64,000 bases of DNA from JACMLC01 sp963720235 (GCA_963720235.1 OY970389.1:4340001-4404000), one strand, 5' to 3'; shown: positions 28,785 to 37,846, counted from the first letter of the stretch. The notes: a model not told the origin generated them from the letters alone. A program made the numbers and translations.

Positions 28785-29585
28785 ATGAAGTACGGCTTGA
28801 TTGCTGGCAACGGGCGATTTCCTTTTCTTGTGCTTGAGGGCGCGAGGCGTGCGGGCGCGCGTGTCTCTGTCGCTGCGATACGCGAAGAGACGGACGCGGA
28901 AATCGAGCGCGTCGCGGACAGCTTTGTGTGGGTCGGCATCGGCCAGCTTAATAAGATGATTCGCTTCTTCAAGCGCGAGGGCGTGGAGAAAGCAATCATG
29001 GCCGGACAGGTCAAGCATGTGCAGATTTTCAGCGGCGCGATTCCAGACCTGCGTATGCTGCGTATGCTCCTGCGCCTGCCGCGTCGCAACACGGACGCGC
29101 TCATCGGCGCAGTCGCCCAAGAGCTTGCCAGCGAAGGCATAGAGCTGATTGATTCCACATTTTTCCTCTCACATCTTTTGCCGCAAGTCGGCACACTGAC
29201 GCGCAGACAACCTGACGGGCGCGAGCGCGGCGATATTGAATACGGCCTCGAAGTCGCGCGCGAGATTGCGCGACTCGATTTGGGCCAAACAATCGTCGTG
29301 CGCGCCAAAGCCTGCGTCGCTATCGAAGCGATGGAAGGCACGGATGCGACTGTGCGACGCGCAGGAGAATTAGCACGTGGGCGTCTGACGGTTGTCAAAG
29401 TCGCCAAGCCGGATCAGGACATGCGATTTGACGTGCCTGTCGTCGGCATCCCGACCATCGAGACGATGGCGCAGGCTGGCGCAACGTGTCTCTGCATCAC
29501 TGCCGGCAAGACCTTGATGTTCGACCGCGAAGAGATGATTAAGCTGGCAGATGAAAAAGGAATCTCCATGATTGCTGTCGCATAA
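28785..29585 (+). CDS. lpxI: UDP-2,3-diacylglucosamine pyrophosphatase LpxI
   Basis: This is a DUF1009-family enzyme of 266 residues that hydrolyses UDP-2,3-diacylglucosamine to lipid X; it replaces LpxH in many non-gammaproteobacteria. The N-terminus MKYGLIAGNGRFPFLVLEGAR and the C-terminal VGIPTIETMAQAGATCLCITAGKTLMFDREEMIKLAD are characteristic of the family. The start at 28785 matches this N-terminus; upstream in-frame codons are part of a hairpin repeat. It follows lpxA, as in other LpxI-containing genomes, and is probably cotranscribed with it. Confidence 0.92.
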   Translation: MKYGLIAGNGRFPFLVLEGARRAGARVSVAAIREETDAEIERVADSFVWVGIGQLNKMIRFFKREGVEKAIMAGQVKHVQIFSGAIPDLRMLRMLLRLPRRNTDALIGAVAQELASEGIELIDSTFFLSHLLPQVGTLTRRQPDGRERGDIEYGLEVAREIARLDLGQTIVVRAKACVAIEAMEGTDATVRRAGELARGRLTVVKVAKPDQDMRFDVPVVGIPTIETMAQAGATCLCITAGKTLMFDREEMIKLADEKGISMIAVA

Positions 29586-29599
29586 AGCAAAGAAAGTTT

Positions 29600-29698
29600 C
29601 GCGCAAAGGCGCAAAGACGCAAAGAAAGCACGCAAAGGTGTTGAATGGCTCTTTAACTTGAAAGCTTTCTTCGCGTCTTCTTTGCGCCTTTGCGGGAG
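29600..29698. repeat. CGCAAAGGCG-type intergenic inverted repeat (copy 4)
   Basis: CGCGCAAAGGCG on the left and TTTGCGCCTTTGCGGGAG on the right close the lpx operon. A TATAAT box (29703-29708) starts just beyond the right arm, so the hairpin could sit in the promoter of the following hydrolase gene. Confidence 0.85.
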
Positions 29699-29772
29699 AC
29701 GTTATAATCTTAACTAAAATCATTCGTCCCACTTATCAGAAGCTTCTGACAAATTGCCGGACGGAGAAAGCC

Positions 29773-31557
29773 ATGCATAAATTTATCAAACTCAATGCTC
29801 TGTTTCTGCTCATAGCAATTTTGCTACTCGCGCAAACGCGACCATTGACCGCGACGGCGAAGAAGGACGGAGTTGTTGCCGGAAAACTGGGCGAGCAGAT
29901 GGACAAATATTTTTCCACCATCGCTCAACTAGGTTTCTCAGGCTCTGTGCTCATCGCAAAGAATGGAGAGGTGGTATTGCAGCGAGGCTATGGCTATGCG
30001 GATAGCTCTCGCTCTCTTCCCGTCACGACCGAAACCGTTTTCGACATCGGCTCTATCACCAAGCAGTTTACGGCGGCGGCCATTATGAAGTTGGAGATGC
30101 AGGGCAAGCTCGACACGAATGACCTGATGAGCAAGTATCTGCCGGATGTGCCGGAAGACAAAAAGGCTGTCACGCTTCATCATCTGCTGACGCACACGGC
30201 AGGGCTTTCGGCTTATTCGGGCGAAGACTATGAGACTTCGCCGCGAGATGAAACGGTCAAGCGCATTCTCTCGTCAAAGCTTCAATCAGAGCCGGGCAAA
30301 GAGTATTCGTATTCCAATTCCGGCTTTAGCCTGCTCGCGGCAATCGTCGAGCGCGTGTCGGGCGAAGCATGGGAAGCTTTTGTCCATAAAAATCTTTTTG
30401 AGCCTGCGGGGATGCAGATGACAGGCTACAGGCTTGCGAAGTGGAATAAGCAGCAACTCGCGCGCGGTTACAACGGCGAGAGAGATACAGGCACGCCGCT
30501 CGACCATAATTGGGCCACAACCGGGCCATACTGGAATCTCTTCGGCAATGGCGGCATCCTTTCCACTCCGGGCGATTTATACAAATGGGCGCAAGCCTTG
30601 AAGGGCGAAAAAATTCTTTCCGCTGCGGCGAAGCAGAAATTGTTTAAGCCCTTTCTGAATAACTACGCCTACGGCTGGATTGTGGAGGAGACGCCGAACG
30701 GCAAACGCATCACGCACGGCGGCGGCAGCGACTTCGGTTTTCTCGCACACCTCAGCATGTATCAAGACAAAGATACTTTTATTATCATCACGAGCAACAC
30801 GATTCCTTTCGAGGATTTCGCATACATGCAGGTGCTCGTCAATCGCGTCATCTCAATCGTCTTCAGCGCGGTTGTGCCGGAGCATCTGTCCATCAAGCCT
30901 GCGAAAATTTCTCCCGCGCAGCTCAAGGCTTTGACGGGAACTTACAATCTTCCATCGGGCGAGCGTTTTGTTGTCACGCAGTATGGCAATCGCCTTCTTA
31001 TCGAAGCCGAAGGACAGCAGGCGGTCAATGTCCTCGGCGTTCCCGTCGGGATTGATACGAGCGTGCATCAAAATCTTAACTCGCGCACGGCGACTGTGGT
31101 TGAAGGAACTTTGAAAGAGAACTACGATACGCTGAACGCGGCTGTCGGGGATGATGCGCGGAGCGAGCGTTACCGTCGCACGCTGACGCGCTGGCGCGAG
31201 ACGTGGCAGAAGGAGAACGGCGCGATTCTGGGCCATGAAATTTTGGGGACAGTGCGGAACTGGTGGAACGCAGGAGATACTGCGCTGGTCACATTCGTGC
31301 GCGTGCGGCTTGAGCGCGGCCAGCGTCTTCTCAGGTTTCACTGGCGAGAGGGCAAGATAGTCGCCGTCGGCGGCGAGGGCATCAGAAGCCCTGCGCCGAC
31401 GCCTTTCATCGCGCAGTCAAAAGATGATTTCGCAGGCTATCACGTGGGCCTCGCGATTCCCCTGCGCGCGAGTTTCAATCTCACAAAGAGCGGAGAAGTG
31501 ACCGCGCTGACGATTCGCGGAAAAGGCGAAGCCGTGACAGCATCGAAGGCAAAGTAA
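29773..31557 (+). CDS. Beta-lactamase-family serine hydrolase (class C / PBP4* type)
   Basis: This is an exported 594-residue protein. The signal peptide (ALFLLIAILLLAQTRPLTATA) is followed by a beta-lactamase/transpeptidase-like domain (about residues 35-375) with all three motifs: SxxK (Ser94-Ile-Thr-Lys97), YxN (Tyr180-Ser-Asn182) and HGGG (ITHGGGSDFGF). Such proteins act as D-aminopeptidases, esterases or peptidoglycan carboxypeptidases. A C-terminal domain of about 200 residues (from KISPAQLKALTGTYNLPSGERF) is typical of such hydrolases and may bind substrate. The gene stands alone. The exact reaction cannot be told; resistance to beta-lactams is not implied. Confidence 0.85.
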   Translation: MHKFIKLNALFLLIAILLLAQTRPLTATAKKDGVVAGKLGEQMDKYFSTIAQLGFSGSVLIAKNGEVVLQRGYGYADSSRSLPVTTETVFDIGSITKQFTAAAIMKLEMQGKLDTNDLMSKYLPDVPEDKKAVTLHHLLTHTAGLSAYSGEDYETSPRDETVKRILSSKLQSEPGKEYSYSNSGFSLLAAIVERVSGEAWEAFVHKNLFEPAGMQMTGYRLAKWNKQQLARGYNGERDTGTPLDHNWATTGPYWNLFGNGGILSTPGDLYKWAQALKGEKILSAAAKQKLFKPFLNNYAYGWIVEETPNGKRITHGGGSDFGFLAHLSMYQDKDTFIIITSNTIPFEDFAYMQVLVNRVISIVFSAVVPEHLSIKPAKISPAQLKALTGTYNLPSGERFVVTQYGNRLLIEAEGQQAVNVLGVPVGIDTSVHQNLNSRTATVVEGTLKENYDTLNAAVGDDARSERYRRTLTRWRETWQKENGAILGHEILGTVRNWWNAGDTALVTFVRVRLERGQRLLRFHWREGKIVAVGGEGIRSPAPTPFIAQSKDDFAGYHVGLAIPLRASFNLTKSGEVTALTIRGKGEAVTASKAK

Positions 31558-31558
31558 T

Positions 31559-31704
31559 GCGGCTTTGCCGCCCATGCTGTGCGGAAAGTCTCCGACTTTC
31601 CGTCTAGTTATCCGTCTTCCCGGCGAGGCTGAGCCTCGCCTAAAGTTAAGAAGCGCGAGTCGGAAAGCCAAAGGCTTTCCGCACAGCTGAAGCGGCAAAG
31701 CCGC
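31559..31704. repeat. GTGCGGAAAG-type palindromic intergenic element (copy 1)
   Basis: Outer arms GCGGCTTTGCCGC and GCGGCAAAGCCGC enclose inner palindromes (GTGCGGAAAGTC-TCC-GACTTTCCG, GGCGAGGCTGAGCCTCGCC, CGGAAAGCCAAAGGCTTTCCGCAC). It separates two convergent genes. A related element lies at 34965-35233. Confidence 0.85.
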
Positions 31705-31813
31705 GTACCATCCACATCAACAGAGCCGCATGCCAGCGCTTATCTTGAACTAAAGAAGGGAGTTGCTTCATTAAAGCAACTCCCTTCTGTGTTAGTTGAG
31801 TTTGAGAGTGATG

Positions 31814-33868
31814 CTATTGACCGCCAGAGGGCGAAGAGGTTTGCGCTGTCTTCGGGTCATAAGCCGTGGAGCGGAATTTTCTGGCGACACTCTGTGCGTT
31901 GTCATAGTTTTCGCCAGTATCTTCCGCAGCCTTATATGCCGCGACTGCGCGCGCGCGCTCGCCTCTCGCATCATAGGCATTGCCGCGTTTGATGTACGAC
32001 CAGACGACGACCCATGACGGTCTCTTGTTGCCGTCTATCGCTGCCTGAAAGTTGTCGAGCGCGAGTTGGTAGTTGCGCTGTTCCAGATAGAGGAGACCGA
32101 GATTGTAATAGACCCAAGAGTCTGACTTATCGAGCTTGAGCGCGGCCTCAAACTGCTGCTGAGCCTCCGCGTATTGTCCTTCCTTGAACTGCTCTATCCC
32201 GCGACGCGCGATGACAGCGACGCGCAACTCGTCAGACATGCGCAGGATTTTGTTGTTCGGGTCAACGACGACTTCAACCGGCGGGCCGTTGGATTCAAAG
32301 CTGAAATCCTCGCTCTTCTCTTCCATGCGAACGGTCGTCATCTGGAAGTTGCCGCCTTCACTGCGAAGCCCTAGCTCGACAGGCAGGCGCAGTGTCTCGA
32401 AGTTCTGGCGAACTGTGCCGCGCGTCACAAACTTGCCGGAGCGCGTGCGTATGATTTGATACTCGACCTGAAACTCCGGCACTCCTGTGCCTTCGACCCA
32501 CTGCGCGAAAAAGTAGCGCAGGTTATCGCCGTTGATTTGTGTGGCGAGCCGCTCGAAATCATCTATCGAAGCATTCTTGCCGCGATATTGATTGAGAAAT
32601 TCTTTCAGCAGTTGATTAAACTTTTCATTGCCCATCGTCTGGCGCAGCATGCGAAAAGCCATCGCGCCTTTATAGAAGACTATGGATTGGAAGGCGGCAG
32701 ATTGATCATCGAGCGCGGCGGGCGCGCGTGCAATCGAGGCTGTCTGCTCGAAAGTCAGAGCACGCTCCTGCATCTCGCGCTGTGCGGCATCGAGCGCGCC
32801 TCCGCTCAAAGCCGATTCGCGCAAGGCAAACGCGCTCCACTCCGCAAGCCCCTGCGAGAGCCATGCATCGTCAAAAGATTTAAGGCCGACGGTCTGTCCC
32901 CACCATTGATATGCAACTTCGCGCTGCAATCTATCTTCCGGCACCGGGCGCGCGGTGCTGAAAAGTTTCGAGGCGAAGAAGTGCATGCCCGGCGCTGTGT
33001 AGGCATCAAGGCTATCGTCGTCAATCTGCGCGACGACGAGGCGCGTGCCGAAATCCGGCGCGCCATATTGTTGCGTGTAAAACTCCAGAGCCTTGCCCAT
33101 CAATTCGCCGTAACGCTCAATGCGGCCTTCGCTGCCCGGCTTGGTGAAAAACTGTATCTCGTAATTTCCATAACGCAGCGAGCGCGTGATGTATTGCCCC
33201 GCAGCAAAGTTTCCGATGAGCGCGGGCTTGGTTCTCACAAAGCGATAGCGCACATTGCCGTCCTTGCCCGGAGGCGGAGTCGTCAAAGGCTCGTCGCTTG
33301 AGCCTGCGACCTGCACGCCGGGCGGGACGAGAATCGTGATGTCCGAAGTCGCTCTGTCCGCGGCATAATCATGAAACGGAAACCAGCGCGCGGCATACAT
33401 CAAGTAAGAACCTTCCGTGCCGACATACGCCAGACGCTTTGTCGCCAGCGGCCCGCCTTCGGGCGTCGTGAGCGCGCCGCTCCAGCGAAAACGCAAAGTC
33501 ACCGGCGTGCCTGCCTGTACGACTTCGCCGAGGTCAACCCTCACGCTTGGCCCAAGGACATCAACGCCGACTGCGTCCTGCACAAAGTTTGTCAAAGGCT
33601 TGCCGTTGCGCTCAATGCCTTCGACCTTGAGCGAGCCGTTGAGTTCGAAGACAACCGAGCGCGTCGCATCGAGCGGCGTAAAAGTCACTTCGGCTGCGGC
33701 GCGCAAGAGATGCTGGTCTGGAATAAGCTGTGCTTCAATACGATAATGCGTGACATCAAAGCGCGCGCGGCCCGTTTGCGTCTGCTGTGCATTGATGGAG
33801 ACACAGGCACAAAGAAGTGCAAAGGCGAGCGCGGCTGTCCGGTAAAAGCGAAGTCTAATGGTGCTCAT
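31814..33868 (-). CDS. Peptidase M1-like protein lacking zinc ligands, with C-terminal TPRs
   Basis: This is a 684-residue exported protein (signal peptide AALAFALLCACVSINAQ). Its N-terminal beta domain (VTHYRIEAQLIPDQHLLRAAAEVTFTPL) and helical domain follow the M1 aminopeptidase fold. The zinc motif HExxH is replaced by Arg316-Glu317-Val-Ala-Tyr320 in LQREVAYQWWGQTVG, while the later Glu of the NEG-like helix (DDAWLSQGLAEWSA) remains. The GAMEN exopeptidase motif reads YTAPGMHFF. Both zinc histidines are therefore missing and normal peptidase activity is unlikely. The C-terminus adds TPRs (EAQQQFEAALKLDKSDSWVYYNLGLLYLEQRNY). It may be a substrate-binding or scaffold protein in the periplasm. 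Confidence 0.8.
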   Translation of the reverse strand: MSTIRLRFYRTAALAFALLCACVSINAQQTQTGRARFDVTHYRIEAQLIPDQHLLRAAAEVTFTPLDATRSVVFELNGSLKVEGIERNGKPLTNFVQDAVGVDVLGPSVRVDLGEVVQAGTPVTLRFRWSGALTTPEGGPLATKRLAYVGTEGSYLMYAARWFPFHDYAADRATSDITILVPPGVQVAGSSDEPLTTPPPGKDGNVRYRFVRTKPALIGNFAAGQYITRSLRYGNYEIQFFTKPGSEGRIERYGELMGKALEFYTQQYGAPDFGTRLVVAQIDDDSLDAYTAPGMHFFASKLFSTARPVPEDRLQREVAYQWWGQTVGLKSFDDAWLSQGLAEWSAFALRESALSGGALDAAQREMQERALTFEQTASIARAPAALDDQSAAFQSIVFYKGAMAFRMLRQTMGNEKFNQLLKEFLNQYRGKNASIDDFERLATQINGDNLRYFFAQWVEGTGVPEFQVEYQIIRTRSGKFVTRGTVRQNFETLRLPVELGLRSEGGNFQMTTVRMEEKSEDFSFESNGPPVEVVVDPNNKILRMSDELRVAVIARRGIEQFKEGQYAEAQQQFEAALKLDKSDSWVYYNLGLLYLEQRNYQLALDNFQAAIDGNKRPSWVVVWSYIKRGNAYDARGERARAVAAYKAAEDTGENYDNAQSVARKFRSTAYDPKTAQTSSPSGGQ

Positions 33869-34059
33869 AAAAGAAACGTCCGTCTGATTGTTTGATTTAT
33901 CTTGCGATTATCTGCCGTCCGCCGTCAAGAGCGTGCCGCCCGGCAAAAACTTTTTCTGCACCCTTTTATCTCTTCGGCCCGCGTGCTCGCGACGGGCGCG
34001 CGCAAGTCCCGGCGAGAGGACTCTCAAATCTTCCTGTGCAGTCTGGTTTTTGATGATTG

Positions 34060-34090
34060 CACAGGCTTTACGGTTGGCTGAAAGCCTGTG
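34060..34090. other. Short hairpin CACAGGCTTT / AAAGCCTGTG
   Basis: Perfect 10-bp arms (34060-34069, 34081-34090) flank an 11-base loop in the 405-base gap between divergent genes. No T-run follows, so an operator or mRNA hairpin is as likely as a terminator. The rest of the gap holds the copy-5 repeat and a promoter; nothing else was recognised. Confidence 0.5.
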
Positions 34091-34125
34091 TAAAGACACG
34101 GTAAAGAGCGGAAGAAAAGCAAGTT

Positions 34126-34225
34126 TCCCGCGAAGGCGCAAAGACGCAAAGGAAGAAGCAAAGGAAAGCATTCAAGCTAAGTCATAGCTCAACTCCTTTG
34201 CCGCCTTCTTTGCGCCTTTGCGGGA
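34126..34225. repeat. CGCAAAGGCG-type intergenic inverted repeat (copy 5)
   Basis: TCCCGCGAAGGCGCAAAGACGC on the left faces TTTGCGCCTTTGCGGGA on the right. Here the element lies between divergent genes, immediately upstream of a promoter, so it cannot be a simple operon terminator. Confidence 0.85.
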
Positions 34226-34237
34226 GATTCTTTCGTT

Positions 34238-34266
34238 TTGACTGCCATCGGAACATTAGCTTAATC
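34238..34266 (+). promoter_or_regulatory. Candidate promoter giving a nearly leaderless transcript
   Basis: TTGACT (34238-34243), a 17-base spacer and TTAATC (34261-34266) match the sigma-70 pattern. The -10 box ends only 7 bases before the ATG at 34274, so transcription would start at or beside the start codon. No ribosome site is visible, which agrees with leaderless translation. Confidence 0.45.
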
Positions 34267-34273
34267 TTTCCAC

Positions 34274-34966
34274 ATGAAATCCCGTCAATTAATTATCAAG
34301 CGCATACACGACGAGGCAAGTGAGATACGCGCCTTTGACATGATGCTCGAAGAGGAAGGCGAGGCGGCTCGTCTTTCATTCCGCCCCGGACAGGTCGCAG
34401 TCCTCGGCGTGGGCCAGGAATCTCCTGCCTACTTTGCCTTTGCCAGCGCGCCAGAGGATGAAGAACTGGAATTTCTTATCAAGTGCGGCGGCGGCGCAAG
34501 CGGCCTCATCTACGAGATGCAGCCCGGCGACCGTGTGGAATTAAGAGATGTCGTCGGGCATGGCTTTCATCTTGAAGAACAGAAGGGCAAAGACCTTGTC
34601 TTTGTAGCGATGGGTACGGGCGTCGCGCCTCTGCGCTCTGCGCTTCGTCATGCCATACGCCACAAAGAGGATTACGGGCAGCTTGTCGTCCTCTATGGCG
34701 CGCGCACGCCAGCATACTTCTGTTATGTGGACGAATGGGAAGAATGGTCGCGCGCGGGCGTGGAGCTGCGCGAAGTCATCTCGCGCCCGGACGGTCATGA
34801 TTGGTCTGGGCCAACAGGCTATGTGCAATCGCTTCTTGACCACATCGTGCCGGATTTAAAATCTCCGGTCGCGCTCGTCTGCGGCTCGCGCGAGATGATT
34901 GAGCAAACGCGCGACAGGCTCATACAGATGGGCTTTGCGCGCGAAGCAATCTTGACGAACTACTAA
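34274..34966 (+). CDS. FNR-like FAD/NAD(P)-binding oxidoreductase
   Basis: This 230-residue cytoplasmic protein has a ferredoxin-NADP-reductase fold: an FAD beta-barrel (residues 1-100, SFRPGQVAVLGV...AYFAFASAPED) and a nucleotide domain (VFVAMGTGVAPLRSALRHAI; VALVCGSREM). It most resembles electron-transfer reductases of the hydrogenase/dihydroorotate-dehydrogenase subunit group, but has no C-terminal 2Fe-2S cysteines. The usual FAD-binding R-x-Y-S is altered to AYFAFAS, so flavin binding may differ. No partner oxidoreductase is adjacent. The donor and acceptor are unknown. Confidence 0.75.
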   Translation: MKSRQLIIKRIHDEASEIRAFDMMLEEEGEAARLSFRPGQVAVLGVGQESPAYFAFASAPEDEELEFLIKCGGGASGLIYEMQPGDRVELRDVVGHGFHLEEQKGKDLVFVAMGTGVAPLRSALRHAIRHKEDYGQLVVLYGARTPAYFCYVDEWEEWSRAGVELREVISRPDGHDWSGPTGYVQSLLDHIVPDLKSPVALVCGSREMIEQTRDRLIQMGFAREAILTNY

Positions 34967-35233
34967 TTAACCCAAGTTGCGAGTTATAAGAGCGATGGCG
35001 GCTCATAAGAGCGATGGCGAGTTATAAGAGCGATGGTGGCTGATGAGAGCGATGGCGGCTGTGCCGCTATGCTGTATGGCGGCTCTGCCGCTATGCTGTG
35101 CGGAAAAGCTCTGCTTTTCCGGCCACTGTAGTCTCAATCCGCTAATACTAAGAGCAGAGATGAAGCGGAAAGTCTCAGACTTTCCGCACAGCTGGCGGCT
35201 CAAGCCGTTCCTCGCTCGCAACTTGGGTTAATT
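34965..35233. repeat. Intergenic element with 19-bp terminal inverted repeats and internal GTGCGGAAAG palindromes
   Basis: The ends AATTAACCCAAGTTGCGAG (34965-34983) and its exact complement (35215-35233) enclose 231 bases between two convergent genes. Inside are four direct repeats of ATAAGAGCGATGGCG type (34985-35060) and the same GTGCGGAAAG/CTTTCCGCAC palindromes as in 31559-31704. The first end overlaps the stop codon of the flavoprotein gene. The layout is MITE-like, but no target duplication is clear. Confidence 0.75.
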
Positions 35234-35236
35234 ACT

Positions 35237-37417
35237 TTAGTTGGTCGCGACAGACACGCTCAGGCGCGTCGGGTATCTTGGCGAACGATAGATGCGTTGT
35301 GTCGCCGTCTGGAAATCAGACTCTTTCGCCAGAAAAATATTGTCCACAAATTTTTGTGGGTTGCGGTCATAGAGCGGAAACCAACTGCTCTGAATCTGGA
35401 CCATAATCCGGTGGCCTTTCAAGAAGCTGTAATTGTTGCCGTGCAGGTCAATCGTATATTCGTTCACACGACCGGGCATAATCGCCTCCGGCTTCTCAAA
35501 GCTCTTTAAATACCGCCCGCGAAAAATCTCACTCGCGACCATCAACTGATAACCGGCCAGCTTCGCATCAGCCGGATACTCTGACGGATAAACGTCAATC
35601 AGCTTCACAACCCAATCGCTGTCCGTGCCTGTGGTCGAAGCGAAAAGGTGCGCGATGATGTCGCCTGTGATGGTCACGTTTTCTTGCAGAGGCTCTGTCT
35701 GAAATGTCAGCACATCGGCGCGCTCTCCCAAAAATCTCTGATCCTGCGCGAGCCACGTGTACCACCTTGAGCCGTTCGGGTCGTAGGTCGCTTCGACAGG
35801 CCGTTTGCGATAAGGCACAGGGTTCGCCGGGTCTGAGACGTAGCTGTCGAAATCTCCATCAACTTTTTTCGCCTGCGGCTTTGTAAACGAAAGACCGCGA
35901 TTCGCCTGCAAGTATAAATCACGCTTCTGCATATTCCGGCGCGGCGACCATGAATCATAAGTCATCCATTTATTAGTGCCGGATTGAAAGACTGTGGCTT
36001 CGGCCTGTTTAAGCTGGCCCTTGTTTTTCAGATGATAAGCGAACCACGGAGTTTCTATCTCTTTGCGATAATATCTTCCTGTGTCGCTGCCGAAATCCAC
36101 ATCCGCGAGACGCCTCCCGCGCCCGCCCCAGCCGCCGTGATTCCAAGGGCCTTCGACCAGAGAGACCAGATTCCTTTTGTCAAACTTTTCCAGAACCTGA
36201 TAGGTCGTCAGCGCGCCATACAAATCTTCCTGATCCCAGAAGCCGCCGACAACTAGAGTCGGGACAGTTACCTCTTTAAGATAAGTTTTCACAGCGCGCT
36301 GCCGCCAGTAAGAGTCATAGCTCGGATGCGCTAGAAAAGCATTCCATGTGGGAAGCCGCCCGCCAAGCTGCGTTGTGAGAGTGGAGAGCGTTTTCAAATT
36401 AAGATACCAATCGTAAGCGTCAGTTTTTCCGAAGGTGGTATTCTCCCCCGTCCTTGAACCTTCAAGAGACTTCACCCACTCGTGGCCGTAGCTTTGACGA
36501 AACGCCCCGTAGTGGAAGAAATCATCGCCCATCCAAAAATCCGCGACCGGAGCTTGAGGCGAAGAAGCTTTCAAGGCCGGATGCGATTCGATGAGAGCCA
36601 TCGTCGAGAGCCATCCGTCATATGAAGTACCCATGATGCCGACGCGCCCGTTGTTCTTCGGCACGTTCTTCACGAGCCAATCAATCGTGTCATAAGTGTC
36701 CGTGCTTTCATCAACAGACTTTGCATCGCGCACGGCGCGCGGCGGGCGCACCATCACAAACTCGCCTTCGGAATCAAACTTGCCGCGTATGTCTTGAAAG
36801 ACAAAAATAAAACCCTCCTGCACAAGCTCTTTGCGCGCGCCGTTAAGTCTTCCAGAACTCCAACCCTTCACGCCGTAGGGCGTGCGATTGAGAATCATCG
36901 GCAAAGGTTCTGTTTGATTTTCCGGCGCGAGGATAATCGTGTAGAGATGCGCTCCATCGCGCATCTTTATACGCGCCTCTGTGCGCGCAAACTGGATGCG
37001 CGTGTCTTTGGCCGGCTGGTCGCTTGTTCTCTTCGCAGGATACTCTCTGCCAGACTGATGCCAGATGATGGAAACAACTTTGCCTTCAGCATCGCGTACG
37101 AAATCCACCTGCGCGTTAAAAGCTTTGAGAAAAAACTTTGTCTCGGAGGCAGGGAAAATTTCAAATTTATCCTGGTCTGTGGCTTGCCCGTAAAACTTAT
37201 CTCCCTCACGAAAGAATGAAAAAATAAATTCCGGGTCTCTGGCATCCTGATACTGTCCGACATAAGCGTCAAAAACTTCCGGCTTGATTTTTATCTCGAC
37301 AGGCTGCGGAGTCGGTGTGGGCGTTTGCGCGACAAGCAAATGCGACGGCTGAAAAATTGTTGAACTTAATAAGACTAAAAGCGCGAGACTGGCGAAAGTG
37401 CGGCGAAGAGATTTCAT
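35237..37417 (-). CDS. CocE/NonD-family serine hydrolase (X-Pro dipeptidyl-peptidase type)
   Basis: This is an exported 726-residue alpha/beta hydrolase. A signal peptide (SLALLVLLSSTIFQPSHLLVA) and an N-terminal domain of about 100 residues precede the S15 hydrolase domain. The nucleophile is Ser265 in GIMGTSYDGWLS; the Asp in VVGGFWDQEDLYGA and the His in EGPWNHGGW complete a triad. A C-terminal jelly-roll domain (LTFQTEPLQENVTITGDIIAHLFASTTGTDSDW) is the PepX_C module. Members hydrolyse esters, amides or acyl-amino acids. AGGAG just upstream supports the ATG at 37417 over a longer frame to 37447. The natural substrate is unknown. Confidence 0.88.
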   Translation of the reverse strand: MKSLRRTFASLALLVLLSSTIFQPSHLLVAQTPTPTPQPVEIKIKPEVFDAYVGQYQDARDPEFIFSFFREGDKFYGQATDQDKFEIFPASETKFFLKAFNAQVDFVRDAEGKVVSIIWHQSGREYPAKRTSDQPAKDTRIQFARTEARIKMRDGAHLYTIILAPENQTEPLPMILNRTPYGVKGWSSGRLNGARKELVQEGFIFVFQDIRGKFDSEGEFVMVRPPRAVRDAKSVDESTDTYDTIDWLVKNVPKNNGRVGIMGTSYDGWLSTMALIESHPALKASSPQAPVADFWMGDDFFHYGAFRQSYGHEWVKSLEGSRTGENTTFGKTDAYDWYLNLKTLSTLTTQLGGRLPTWNAFLAHPSYDSYWRQRAVKTYLKEVTVPTLVVGGFWDQEDLYGALTTYQVLEKFDKRNLVSLVEGPWNHGGWGGRGRRLADVDFGSDTGRYYRKEIETPWFAYHLKNKGQLKQAEATVFQSGTNKWMTYDSWSPRRNMQKRDLYLQANRGLSFTKPQAKKVDGDFDSYVSDPANPVPYRKRPVEATYDPNGSRWYTWLAQDQRFLGERADVLTFQTEPLQENVTITGDIIAHLFASTTGTDSDWVVKLIDVYPSEYPADAKLAGYQLMVASEIFRGRYLKSFEKPEAIMPGRVNEYTIDLHGNNYSFLKGHRIMVQIQSSWFPLYDRNPQKFVDNIFLAKESDFQTATQRIYRSPRYPTRLSVSVATN

Positions 37418-37650
37418 CTGAAGCTCCTGGTGTAGGGAAATAAACAAAGCTCACCGTCTGTGAATTCTTTGCTCTTGCCTTAGCACAATCTTGCCCGGCT
37501 TAGCAAATAGATTTCAGAAGACGAAGGCCACAGCTTGGCTTTCTATATTCACGCAACAAACGGCAGGCGGTTCGATATTTTGCAAGCGGGATTGAAAGTG
37601 CGTAGAAGGAAAAAGTAAAAAGGTAAAAGTAAGAAAGCCGTTGATTTTCT

Positions 37651-37836
37651 CAGCCCCGTGAGGGGCGGCATATCTTAGCCCACGGCGTTAGCCGTGGGAC
37701 ACGCGCACCGCACACAAACCGAGCCCCTTTAGGGGCGACACATTTATGTCGCCCCTAAAGGGGCTTGATATGTCATTGGATTGCTCTCCCCACGACTGGC
37801 GTCGTGGGCTAAGATATGTCGCCCCTGTCGGGGCTG
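37651..37836. repeat. AGCCCCG...GGGGCT palindromic intergenic element (copy 1)
   Basis: The ends CAGCCCCGTGAGGGGCG and CGCCCCTGTCGGGGCTG enclose further inverted words (ATCTTAGCCCACG / CGTGGGCTAAGAT; GAGCCCC / GGGGCT). It occupies half of the 429-base gap between the CocE gene and the small-gene operon. In the rest of that gap I see only short A-rich words (AAAAAGGTAAAAG). Confidence 0.85.
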
Positions 37837-37846
37837 TGAGGTTTTC

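Noticed and set aside
32456..33301. Plus-strand frame of 281 codons opposite the M1-like gene
   Set aside because: It is antisense to a gene with a clear signal peptide and family match and has no motif of its own.
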